NCBI RefSeq assembly: GCF_016615815.1
Contig: NZ_CP067112.1
Span: 1,054,001 to 1,118,000 of the forward strand
Length of the DNA: 64,000 nt
Direction of reading: 5' to 3'
DNA from: Luteimonas sp. MC1572
GTDB taxonomy: Bacteria; Pseudomonadota; Gammaproteobacteria; Xanthomonadales; Xanthomonadaceae
Shown: piece after piece, positions 30,759 to 39,174 of the stretch
How the letters are laid out: every line of letters begins with the position of its first letter
How positions within the stretch are numbered: the first letter of the stretch is position 1
Notes under the pieces: generated by a model
Databases searched by the model: none
Told to the model about the DNA's origin: nothing
Seen by the model: only the letters and a program-made list of their open reading frames with translations
Translations under genes and position numbers: made by a program

Positions 30759-31760
30759 TCAGGCGGCCAGCTGACGGCAGAACATGTGCGGCAGCTGCAC
30801 CATGGCCCGGAACAGGTCCTGTCCCGTCTCCTTGGACACCGGGACGCGCTGCAGGTCGAGCGGTGCGGACGAGGCGCGGGCCACCCCGCCGTAGAAGGAG
30901 AACGCCTGCGCCACGCGGGCATCGCGCAGCAGGCGCATGGTGTTGTCGTCGAACGCGGTGGGGCCGCCGACGGGGTAGGCGAAGTGCGTCATGTCGATCC
31001 CGAGTTCCTCCCGCAGGCGCAGGGCGCAACCCTCGATTTCCGCGCGCTGCTCTTCGACCGGAAGGCTCGACAGGATCGGGTGGTTCACGGTGTGGCCGCC
31101 AATCGTCATGCCGGCCCGGGCCAGTGCGCGGACCATGTCCCAGTCCATCCACTGGCCTTCCACGGTGTCCGGTGGCTCGAGCCCGGTCTCCTCGGTGAGG
31201 CGGGCGCGGAACGGGAGCGTCTGCCCGAAGGGCAGGTCCTTGTAGGCGGCGATGATGCGCCGTATCCAGGCTTCGCGGTCCTTGCCGAGAGCGATCCGCC
31301 CGGCAATCCAGGGCGACAGGTCGAGCGTGCCGCTGGCGCTCTCGCGCACCTGCATGGCGATCGCGTCCCACCAGGGCAGGAGGTTGCGGTCTATGAAGCC
31401 GGTTGCAATGAAGAACGCCGCGGGCACGCGGTGGTGCTTCAGCACCGGCAGGGCGATGTCATGGTTGTCGAGATAGCCGTCGTCGAAGGTGATGGCCACG
31501 TAGCGGCCACTTGGACGGCGCAGCGCGTCGGCGATGTCGTCCAGGCCGATGATGTCGCAGTTGTCCTTCAGGAACCTGACCTGGGCGTCGAAACCCTCGG
31601 CCGTCGCGCTCCAGAGCCCACGGTCGTACCGCGAGCGGCTGCTGTCGCCCACGCGGTGGTAGTTGAGGACCAGCACTCCATCGTGAGGCAGCGCGGCGGC
31701 CACCAGGCGGCGCATGCCCGGTGTTGCCAAGACCTTCGCAGCCATGTCCCGTTTCATCAT
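30759..31760 (-). CDS. Polysaccharide deacetylase family protein
   Basis: The 333-residue product is a NodB-homology carbohydrate deacetylase. LVLNYHRVGD precedes the motif TFDDGYLDNHD (Asp93 and Asp94), GGHTVNHPILSSL carries the metal-binding His pair, and THFAYPVGG the third motif. No signal peptide is evident, so a cytoplasmic or membrane-associated location is possible. Two adjacent ATGs (MMKRD) mark the start; the longer open frame upstream would run into the divergent promoter region. It leads a leftward three-gene group and probably removes acetyl groups from a sugar of the repeat unit. Confidence 0.9.
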   Translation of the reverse strand: MMKRDMAAKVLATPGMRRLVAAALPHDGVLVLNYHRVGDSSRSRYDRGLWSATAEGFDAQVRFLKDNCDIIGLDDIADALRRPSGRYVAITFDDGYLDNHDIALPVLKHHRVPAAFFIATGFIDRNLLPWWDAIAMQVRESASGTLDLSPWIAGRIALGKDREAWIRRIIAAYKDLPFGQTLPFRARLTEETGLEPPDTVEGQWMDWDMVRALARAGMTIGGHTVNHPILSSLPVEEQRAEIEGCALRLREELGIDMTHFAYPVGGPTAFDDNTMRLLRDARVAQAFSFYGGVARASSAPLDLQRVPVSKETGQDLFRAMVQLPHMFCRQLAA

Positions 31761-31860
31761 TCCATGCCCCCACATGCGCGGCCTGTTACCGGCCGGATAT
31801 CCGTTGTCCCTTACCAACGGCAAATGCTGTCGCAACCAGCCATCTGGAAAAGCAGTCAAC
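31761..31860. promoter_or_regulatory. Divergent intergenic region
   Basis: One hundred bases lie between the leftward deacetylase and the rightward beta-helix fusion gene. This stretch is lower in GC than its surroundings, as expected for promoters. No confident -35/-10 pair was identified. Part of it is open in both gene frames, so the exact starts are uncertain. Confidence 0.35.
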
Positions 31861-34668
31861 ATGCATCGACATAGCGTGCCACCCCGGTACAGCGTTTACA
31901 CCGGTGGCTCACCGCACGGCAAGCGACTGGCGGCATGCTGGATCCTGGTCGCGCTGGCGGGCCTCGCAGCACCCGCACACGCCCGCGAATGGTTCGTCTC
32001 GACCGGGGGCAGCGACAGCAACGACGGCTCCCTGGCGCGCCCCTTCCGGACGATCGGGCACGTGCTGTCGCCGGAGAGCGCGCTGGTCCGCGATGGCGAC
32101 ACCGTCACCCTGCGCGCGCCCGAGGGCAACCGCACCTATTCCGAGTGCGACGTGCGCCTGCGCGTCAGGCTGGTGCTGCGGTCGCACCCCGGTGAGCGCG
32201 CGCACATCCACTGCGACATCGCCACCCCGGACAGTGTCGCGGTGCAGATCGATCCCCCGGCCTCCGGGAGCCGCGTCAGCGGCCTGGAGATCAGCGGCGG
32301 GCGCTTCTATGGCGTGATGATGCAGACCGGCTGGGAACAGGAGGCCGCGCCGGCCGAGCGGGGCGCCTCCGACATCGTCCTCGAGGACCTGCTGATCCGG
32401 GACACGGGGCGTGACGGCATCAAGATCACCCCGAAGTCGGACAACATCACCATCCGCCGCACCGAGATCCGCGACACCGGCGCGATCTACGCGCCCGGCA
32501 CGCCGCTGGAAGAGATGAACGCCGACGGCATCGACAACGTCAACGGTTCGGGGATGGTGGTGGAAGACAGCTACATCCACGATATCGCCACGACCGGCCT
32601 GTACTTCAAGGGTGGAGCGGCCGACGTGGTGGTGCAGCGCAACCGCATCGAGGACACCGGGATGGCGGGCATCCTGGTGGGGTTCGACACCAGCCTGGAA
32701 TTCTTCGATACCGCGCTCAACCCGGAATACCACGAGTCGATCCGCGGGGTGGTGCGCAACAACGTGGTGCGCAACACCAACTACGCGGGCATCGGCCTGT
32801 ACGCGGCCAAGGACGCCGTGGTGGTGAACAACACGATCGACAACGCCGCCCGGGTCGGGCATGCCGCACTGTACTTCGGCATCCCGTTCCAGGACTGGGA
32901 TCCCGACGGTGGGCGTCCCCCGAGCGTGAATGCGACGCTTCGCAACAACCTGGTGCGCGGCAGTGGCGGCCGCTGTTTCGAGATCCGCCATTCCGACGAA
33001 CTCGGTGGCTTGTCCGGCCTCACCGGCTGGCCGCACAGCGACCACAACGGCTATGCACCGGACTGCCTGCTGCGCGATGCCCGTCCGGGCTCGATCGCGC
33101 TTCCGCTGTCGCTGCCGGCATGGCGCCTGGCGAGCGGCACGGAGGCGGGAAGCGTGTCGGCCGATTTCGCGCTCGATGCCGACGGGCGGCCGGGCGCCGG
33201 CAGCGCGGCCATCGGTGCCGGCGTGCCGGTCGACGGCGTTTCCGATGACATCGAGGGTGCGCGCCGCGATGGCGCGCAGACCATTGGCGCGTACCACGTG
33301 CAGGTGCCGGTGGCCGTGCCCGCAGCCGGAGGAGCGGGCACGGGTGGCGGTGACGCGCCGGCCACTGCGCAGGCGGAGACCATGGTCGCCGCCGCGGTCC
33401 TTCCGCTCGCATGGCTGGCGGGCGGGCGCGGTATCACGACGCTGTTGCCCGCGATCGGCGCGGCGCTCCTTGCCGCGCTGGCACTGTTGGCCATGGTCGC
33501 CGGCGCAATCCTGGTGCGGCGGCGCAACGTCACGGACTGGCTCGCCGCCTACCTGCGGCAGGATTGGCGCGCCCCGGTCCCGCACGGAACGACCCGGCAC
33601 CTCATGTTCTGTTTCGTCGACCACTACGAGCCCGCCTGGGGCAATCCCGGACGCGCGCGCGAGGATGCGCGCGTCGCCCGCTGGCTCGAAGAGCTGCCCC
33701 GCCTGTGCGCCAGCCATCGCGATTCGGAAGGTCGTCCGCCGATGCACACGTTCTTCTATCCGGAGGAGGAGTACCGGCCCGAGCACCTGGATGCGCTCGC
33801 GACGCTGTGCCGGATGGGGCTCGGCGAGATCGAGATCCACCTCCACCACGACAACGACACCGAAGCCGAGCTGCGCCGCAAGCTCTCGCGCTTCACCGAG
33901 CTGCTGGCGAGCGACCACGATGCGCTCCCGCGCGATCCCGTGACCGGCCAGCCGCGGTGGGCCTTCATCCACGGCAACTGGGCGCTCGACAACAGCCACC
34001 CGTCGGGCCGCCACTGCGGCGTCGACAACGAACTGGTCGTGCTGCGGGAGGAGGGCTGCTACGCGGACTTCACCTTCCCCGCGGCTCCCGACCCGTGCCA
34101 GACGCGCGCCATCAACCGCATCTACTACGCCAAGGACGATCCATGCCGGCCGAAGTCCCACGATCGCGGTCCGCGCGTCCGCGTGGGCGGTTCCGCGGAG
34201 GGCGACCTGATGCTCATACAGGGCCCGCTGGGATTCCGTTGGCGGAGCCGCAAGTTCGGCCTGGTGCCGCGAATCGAGAACGCCGACGTCCGCGCGGTGG
34301 CGCCGCCCACCACCGACCGCATCGATGCCTGGGTGCGCACGGGGATCCACGTCGAAGGTCGGCCGGAGTGGATCTTCGTCAAGATCCACACCCACGGAGC
34401 CGAGGACCGTGACATGGATACGCTGCTGGGCGCTGCCATGGACCAGGCGCACTCGTACCTGGAGTCGCGCTACAACGATGGTCGCGAATGGAAGCTGCAC
34501 TACGTCAGCGCGCGCGAGGCCTACAACATCGCCAAGGCCGCGGAGGCCGGCCTGCAGGGCGACCCTGGCATGTACCGCGACCACGCCATTCCCCGTCCCC
34601 ACTATCGGCCGCGGCGCGGCGCGGCGGCCACGAGCACCGTCGGAGAGCGCGCGGCGCTTACTCCGTGA
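31861..34668 (+). CDS. Beta-helix domain fused through a membrane segment to a deacetylase-like domain
   Basis: The 935-residue product has a signal peptide ending AHA before REWFVSTGG. A parallel beta-helix domain (about 45-480) follows, nearly the same as the secreted beta-helix protein upstream. Next come a Gly/Ala-rich linker, a hydrophobic segment (about 524-552, GAALLAALALLAMVAGAILV) and a 370-residue C-terminal domain. That domain has FCFVDHYEPAWGN, IEIHLHHDNDTEAELRRK and HGNWALDNSHPSG. The Asp, His-x-x-His and HGNW pattern suggests a metal-dependent deacetylase-like fold, which is inference. With a single membrane crossing the C-terminal domain would be cytoplasmic; a weaker hydrophobic patch before it could add a second crossing and place it in the periplasm. 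Confidence 0.8.
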   Translation: MHRHSVPPRYSVYTGGSPHGKRLAACWILVALAGLAAPAHAREWFVSTGGSDSNDGSLARPFRTIGHVLSPESALVRDGDTVTLRAPEGNRTYSECDVRLRVRLVLRSHPGERAHIHCDIATPDSVAVQIDPPASGSRVSGLEISGGRFYGVMMQTGWEQEAAPAERGASDIVLEDLLIRDTGRDGIKITPKSDNITIRRTEIRDTGAIYAPGTPLEEMNADGIDNVNGSGMVVEDSYIHDIATTGLYFKGGAADVVVQRNRIEDTGMAGILVGFDTSLEFFDTALNPEYHESIRGVVRNNVVRNTNYAGIGLYAAKDAVVVNNTIDNAARVGHAALYFGIPFQDWDPDGGRPPSVNATLRNNLVRGSGGRCFEIRHSDELGGLSGLTGWPHSDHNGYAPDCLLRDARPGSIALPLSLPAWRLASGTEAGSVSADFALDADGRPGAGSAAIGAGVPVDGVSDDIEGARRDGAQTIGAYHVQVPVAVPAAGGAGTGGGDAPATAQAETMVAAAVLPLAWLAGGRGITTLLPAIGAALLAALALLAMVAGAILVRRRNVTDWLAAYLRQDWRAPVPHGTTRHLMFCFVDHYEPAWGNPGRAREDARVARWLEELPRLCASHRDSEGRPPMHTFFYPEEEYRPEHLDALATLCRMGLGEIEIHLHHDNDTEAELRRKLSRFTELLASDHDALPRDPVTGQPRWAFIHGNWALDNSHPSGRHCGVDNELVVLREEGCYADFTFPAAPDPCQTRAINRIYYAKDDPCRPKSHDRGPRVRVGGSAEGDLMLIQGPLGFRWRSRKFGLVPRIENADVRAVAPPTTDRIDAWVRTGIHVEGRPEWIFVKIHTHGAEDRDMDTLLGAAMDQAHSYLESRYNDGREWKLHYVSAREAYNIAKAAEAGLQGDPGMYRDHAIPRPHYRPRRGAAATSTVGERAALTP

Positions 34669-34705
34669 CCGGACCACGGGATCACGGGGCCACAGGGGGA
34701 AAGGG

Positions 34706-35776
34706 ATGAGGGTTGGAATCGTGGGTTGCGGCAAGATCGCCGATGGCCATGCCGAACAGCTGCGCGCCATCGGGCGCGCGCAGCTTGTGGCGGCCTGCGA
34801 CCGTGAGCCGCTCATGGCCGAACAGTTCTCGCAGCGCTGGGGTGGCCTGGCGCAATACGCGGACATGGCGGAGATGGTGCTGCGGGAGCGACTGGACGTG
34901 GTGCACGTGGCGACGCCGCCCGATTCACACGTGGCGTTGGCGTGCAGCGCGCTGGAAATGGGTTGCCATGTCTTCGTGGAAAAGCCCTTCGCGCTCGACG
35001 GCGAGGGTGCGCGCAGGATCCTCGATTGCGCGAACGCGGTTGGCAGGCGCGTCAGCGTCAATTACCTCTACAACTTCGAATCACCCGCGCTCGAGCTGGG
35101 AAGGCTGCTGGCCGACGGCGCGCTGGGCGAGGTCGTGCACGTGGAGACCTGCTACGGCTACAACCTGGCCGGGGACTACGGGATCGCGGTGATGTCCGAT
35201 CCCGCGCACTGGGTGCACCGGCTGCCCGGCAAGCTGTTCCACAACGTGATCGACCACGTGCTGGCCAAGGTCGTGCCGATGCTGTCCGAACCGGTCGTGG
35301 TGTGCGCCGATGCGCGGCGCATGCGCCCGGCGAGCGGCGACGCGGTGGTCGACGCCATGCCCGATGAGCTCAGGTTGCTGCTGAAGGACCGCGACGGCAG
35401 GACGGTGTCGGCGATGGTCGGCTCGCATGCGCGGCCGATCGGCCATGCCATGAAGGTGTACGGGACCCGCGACACGGTGGAGCTGGATTACGCGGCGCGC
35501 ACGCTGGTGCGCAGCGCCCGCCAGGACCAGCCGAGTGCCGTGGGTCGCCTGTTCCCGGCCTGGGTGCAGGCCTGGCGGTACGCGCGCTGCGGGGTGCGCA
35601 ACCTGGGTGCCTTCGGTCGCCACGAGTTCCATTACTTCCAGTGCATGCGGGTGCTGTTGACCCGCTTCTACGACGCCATCGAGGGGCGCGGCGAGGACCC
35701 CGTGCCGCAGGCGGAGATCCTGCGCGTGGCCGCGATCATCGATGGCATCGTCGACGCCCTGGCGCAGCGGCCATGA
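34706..35776 (+). CDS. Gfo/Idh/MocA-family oxidoreductase
   Basis: The 356-residue product is an NAD(P)-dependent dehydrogenase. The N-terminal Rossmann motif is VGIVGCGKIADGHAEQL, and the catalytic Lys lies in HVFVEKPFAL. The middle part (NYLYNFESPALELGRLL) is typical of the C-terminal sheet domain. It probably oxidises or epimerises a nucleotide-linked sugar for the repeat unit. A strong AGGGGGAAAGGG site precedes the ATG. The stop overlaps the start of the epimerase gene by four bases, so both are coupled and may act in sequence. Confidence 0.9.
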   Translation: MRVGIVGCGKIADGHAEQLRAIGRAQLVAACDREPLMAEQFSQRWGGLAQYADMAEMVLRERLDVVHVATPPDSHVALACSALEMGCHVFVEKPFALDGEGARRILDCANAVGRRVSVNYLYNFESPALELGRLLADGALGEVVHVETCYGYNLAGDYGIAVMSDPAHWVHRLPGKLFHNVIDHVLAKVVPMLSEPVVVCADARRMRPASGDAVVDAMPDELRLLLKDRDGRTVSAMVGSHARPIGHAMKVYGTRDTVELDYAARTLVRSARQDQPSAVGRLFPAWVQAWRYARCGVRNLGAFGRHEFHYFQCMRVLLTRFYDAIEGRGEDPVPQAEILRVAAIIDGIVDALAQRP

Positions 35777-36780
35777 AGGTCCTGCTGACGGGGGCGGGCG
35801 GGTTCCTGGGCCGGTGCGTGGCCGACAGCCTGCTCGCGGCGGGTATCGACGACCTGCGCCTGCACTTCCGCGGTGACCCGCCCCACGGTCTGCTCGAGGA
35901 CCTGGGTCGGCGCCACCCGGGTGCGCGCATCGAGGCTTCCGCGGCCAACCTGCTGTATGCCCGCGACCTGCCGGCGCTGGTCGCGGGCGTGGAGTGCATC
36001 GTGCACGCGGCGGCGGGCATGCGCGGCTCGGCCGCCGACATGTTCGCCAACACCGTGGTCGGCACGCGCAACCTGCTCGACGCCGCCGCGGGGGCTGGCG
36101 TGAGGCGCGTGGTGATGGTCGGGTCATTCTCGGTCTACCGCACCGAGTCGCTGCCGCGGGGCGCGGTGCACGACGAATCCGTCCCGATCGAGGACGTCGG
36201 CATCGAGAAGGGAGCCTACGCCCACGCCAAGACGCGCCAGGAGCATCTGCTGGCCGAATACCGCGGCAGGTACGGATTCGAGACCATCGTGTTGCGGCCC
36301 GGCGTCATCTACGGCCCCGGTGGCGGCGCGTTCTCGTCGCGGGTGGGTATCCGCGCCATGGGCGTGTTCTTCAGCCTTGGTCGCGGCGCCGAGCTGCCGC
36401 TGACGTTCGTCGAGAACTGCGCCGATGCGGTGGCACAGGCCACGCTCAACGGCGTCGATGGCCGCGCCTACAACGTCGTCGACGACGAGCTGCCGAGCTG
36501 CAGCCAGTACCTCCGCGGCTACCAGGCCAGGGTCGGGCGACTGCGCGTGCTGGCGGTGCCTTACTGGCTCTTCCTGCTCGGCTCGCGTTGGCTCGTGCGC
36601 TACAACCGCGTGTCGAAGGGCCAGCTTCCGGCCGTATTCACCCCTTACGTGGTGCGCTCGATGTACCGTCCGTTCCGGCATTCCAACGCGGCGCTGAAGG
36701 CGTTGGGCTGGCGGCAACGGGTTCCGACGCAGGACGGGCTTGCGCGCACGTTCGAAGCGCTGGCCGGCAAGCCGCCCTAG
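35773..36780 (+). CDS. NAD-dependent epimerase/dehydratase (extended SDR)
   Basis: The 335-residue product begins MKVLLTGAGGFLGRCVAD, the glycine-rich NAD site of extended short-chain dehydrogenases. The active-site pattern is VGSFSVY followed by AYAHAKTRQE (Tyr-x-x-x-Lys). VLRPGVIYGPGGG and NVVDDELPS complete the fold. It likely modifies a nucleotide sugar. The gene is coupled to the Gfo/Idh gene upstream, and its stop overlaps that of the convergent glycosyltransferase gene by two bases. Confidence 0.9.
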   Translation: MKVLLTGAGGFLGRCVADSLLAAGIDDLRLHFRGDPPHGLLEDLGRRHPGARIEASAANLLYARDLPALVAGVECIVHAAAGMRGSAADMFANTVVGTRNLLDAAAGAGVRRVVMVGSFSVYRTESLPRGAVHDESVPIEDVGIEKGAYAHAKTRQEHLLAEYRGRYGFETIVLRPGVIYGPGGGAFSSRVGIRAMGVFFSLGRGAELPLTFVENCADAVAQATLNGVDGRAYNVVDDELPSCSQYLRGYQARVGRLRVLAVPYWLFLLGSRWLVRYNRVSKGQLPAVFTPYVVRSMYRPFRHSNAALKALGWRQRVPTQDGLARTFEALAGKPP

Positions 36781-37940
36781 CGCGTGAGGCCCTGCGGCAA
36801 CGCAGCTTCCGTCCCGCCCAGCGCCCTCTGGTAGAACGCATCGTAACTGGCCCGCATGACATCGACCGACCCGTGCAACTCCACCCGATGCCGCGCCGCC
36901 GCGCCCAGCCGGCCGCGCAGCGCGTCGTCGCGCAGCAGTTCGTGCAGGATGCCCTGCAGCGCCAGGCCGTCGGTGGGGGCGAACAGGCGGCCGTTGTCGC
37001 CATCCGAAACAATTTCGACATTGCCGCCGACGCGGCCGGCCACGACCGCCAGGCCGGCGGCGCAGGCTTCGAGCAGGGCGATCGACAGGCCTTCGGTGAG
37101 CGACGGCAGCGCGAAGACGTCGAAGGCGGGCAGCAGCGCCTGCACGTTGTTCCGCGGGCCCGACAGCAACACCCGGTCGGCGATTCCCAGCCGGTCGGCG
37201 AGTGCCTCGAGGTCGGCGGAAAGCGGGCCTTCGCCGACCAGCACGACCTTCAGGCGCGGGAAGCTCGCGAGCAGTGCCGGCACCTGCTCCAGGACGATGC
37301 GATGGTTCTTGAGTTCCACCAGCCGCCCGACGCAGCCGATCACCGGTCCGTCGTGCTCGGACAGGCCCAGCGCCCTGCGTGCATCGACGCGCGCGGCCAC
37401 GGGATCGGCATGGCGGACGATCGGGATGCCGTTGTGAACCACCTCCGCCAGCTGCGCGCGCGCCGTGCCGTTCGCGACCAGCTGGTCGTGGACCTGCTGG
37501 CCCACCATCGCGATGCGCCGCGTCCGCGCCAGCGACCAGCGATACAGCATGCGCAGGCGCCGGTTCGACAGCCTCCCGCCCATGTTGTGGCAGGTGTTGA
37601 CGAGGGTCGCGTGGCGGTTGAACAGCATCGCCAGCGCCGCGTAGTAGCTGGGCACGAAGTTGTGCGTGTGCACGATGTCCGCCCGCAGGCTGCGCGCGCT
37701 GGAGCGCAGGGCGCGCAGCACGCCGACATCAAGCGGACGGCGCTTGCCACCGATGACCACCGGCACGCCGGCCGCTTCCAGTTCCGCGCGGAATCCTGCG
37801 GTGTCGTTGATGCTGAAGACCGTCACCCGGTGGCCGTGCGCGGTCTGGGCGATGGCCAGGTCGGCGACCACGCGCTCCAGGCCGCCGAGGTCGAGCGAAT
37901 CGACGACGTGGATGACCGCGAGTTTCCGGGAGGGTTCCAT
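36777..37940 (-). CDS. Glycosyltransferase, family 4 type
   Basis: The 387-residue product has a GT-B fold. The N-terminal domain starts VIHVVDSLDLGGLERVVADL (acceptor side) and contains DIVHTHNFVPSYYAAL. The C-terminal nucleotide-sugar domain contains GCVGRLVELKNH, LVGEGPLSADLEAL and the E-x7-E region LTEGLSIALLEACAAG. It would add one sugar to the lipid-linked repeat on the cytoplasmic face. The upstream open frame is longer, but the ATG at MEPSRKL fits the family, and the extension would overlap the divergent gene. Confidence 0.92.
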   Translation of the reverse strand: MEPSRKLAVIHVVDSLDLGGLERVVADLAIAQTAHGHRVTVFSINDTAGFRAELEAAGVPVVIGGKRRPLDVGVLRALRSSARSLRADIVHTHNFVPSYYAALAMLFNRHATLVNTCHNMGGRLSNRRLRMLYRWSLARTRRIAMVGQQVHDQLVANGTARAQLAEVVHNGIPIVRHADPVAARVDARRALGLSEHDGPVIGCVGRLVELKNHRIVLEQVPALLASFPRLKVVLVGEGPLSADLEALADRLGIADRVLLSGPRNNVQALLPAFDVFALPSLTEGLSIALLEACAAGLAVVAGRVGGNVEIVSDGDNGRLFAPTDGLALQGILHELLRDDALRGRLGAAARHRVELHGSVDVMRASYDAFYQRALGGTEAALPQGLTR

Positions 37941-37998
37941 CGGGCGAGCATAGACGGCGTGCCCATGGTGCGCGAGGACCACGCCGGGGAGGTGCCGG

Positions 37999-39174
37999 AT
38001 GCCGATGGTCAGTGAGCGGATGCCGACGCGCCCCGGCCTGGCCGGCATACGTGCCTGCGTGATCGGCCCGGACATCCTCCACCGCCAGGCACTGCTGGCG
38101 ATGTTCTCGGCGCTGTCGATCGAGGCAGCCAGCGCCGATGACTCCCACACCTTCCTCTCGCGCGACGGCGGCGACCGCCGCGGCCGCGTGGCGCGGGCGA
38201 TGGACATCGCCTGGGGGACGCGCGACCCGTCCTGGATGCGCTATGTGCTGGACGCCATCGACGCGAGCCGCGCCGACGTGCTGGTGTTCCACTGGGGCAC
38301 GTTGCCGCTGGCGGACATCGTTGCCATCAGGCGCGCGCGGCCGGCGCTCAGGACCATGTTGATGCTGCTGTGCTTTCCGCTGGCATTGTCGGCGGCCGGG
38401 ATCGCGCGCCAGAACCTGGTGCTGCGCCGCTGCCTGCCGGGCATCGACGCGCTGATCTGTCCAACGCCCGAGATGGCGGCGTACCTGGAGCGCCGCGTCC
38501 TGGGCCGGCATCGCACGCGAGTCGGCGTGGTCGCGCCGTGCTGGCCGGACGCGGTCCGTCCCACGCAGCGGGTGGAACCGGGCCGCTCGCGGCCGAACCT
38601 GGTGTACGTCGGGCGCACCGACCTCTCCGGGAAAACCGTCCATGGCGCCGACGACATCCGCGAACTGATGGGGAGCCTGCTCGACGCGGGCATCGAACTT
38701 CACCATGCCTATTCCCCGGAGACCGAAGACGGTCATCCCAATCGCGTGCAGTTCAAGCCGCTGTCCAACCTGCAGCTGATGGAGGGGATGTCGGCCTTCG
38801 ATGCCAGCCTGGTCGCCTACAACCTGGACGCGTGCAGCCGCACCGACCGCTTCGATCTCACTGTCCCCGATCGCTTGATCTCCAGCGTGCTGGGCGGGAC
38901 GCCGGTGGCGTTGCCGCGGCACGGATACGCGGCCTCCAAGAGCTATCTCCGCGATCACGGAGCCCTGGTCACGTTCTCGTCCGCGGACGACCTGCATCGC
39001 CAGCTGTCCGACCGTTCGCGGATGGCCGAGCTGAAGGATGTCGCATGGGAAGCGCGGAACCGCTTCGTGGCGGAGCGGCAGGCCGGTGCACTGGGAGATC
39101 TCGTCGTCGAGGTGCTCGAGGACGCGCCGGGGCGAAGGCGCACGGCAGGAGCGTGGGCGGGCGGTCGCGGATGA
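37999..39174 (+). CDS. Putative glycosyltransferase, unassigned family
   Basis: I do not recognise a precise family. The 391-residue product has a Rossmann-like N-terminal half (VIGPDILHRQALLAMFSAL, then ADVLVFHWGTLPLADIVAI). A second half has NLVYVGRTDLSGKTVHG, a TVPDRLISSVLGGTPVALP segment and a terminal FSSADDLHRQL. This resembles the GT-B arrangement in which the second domain binds a nucleotide sugar, but the usual E-x7-E motif is not evident. The ATG has GGGGAGG upstream. The stop overlaps the start of the flippase gene by four bases, placing it in the polysaccharide operon. Confidence 0.6.
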   Translation: MPMVSERMPTRPGLAGIRACVIGPDILHRQALLAMFSALSIEAASADDSHTFLSRDGGDRRGRVARAMDIAWGTRDPSWMRYVLDAIDASRADVLVFHWGTLPLADIVAIRRARPALRTMLMLLCFPLALSAAGIARQNLVLRRCLPGIDALICPTPEMAAYLERRVLGRHRTRVGVVAPCWPDAVRPTQRVEPGRSRPNLVYVGRTDLSGKTVHGADDIRELMGSLLDAGIELHHAYSPETEDGHPNRVQFKPLSNLQLMEGMSAFDASLVAYNLDACSRTDRFDLTVPDRLISSVLGGTPVALPRHGYAASKSYLRDHGALVTFSSADDLHRQLSDRSRMAELKDVAWEARNRFVAERQAGALGDLVVEVLEDAPGRRRTAGAWAGGRG

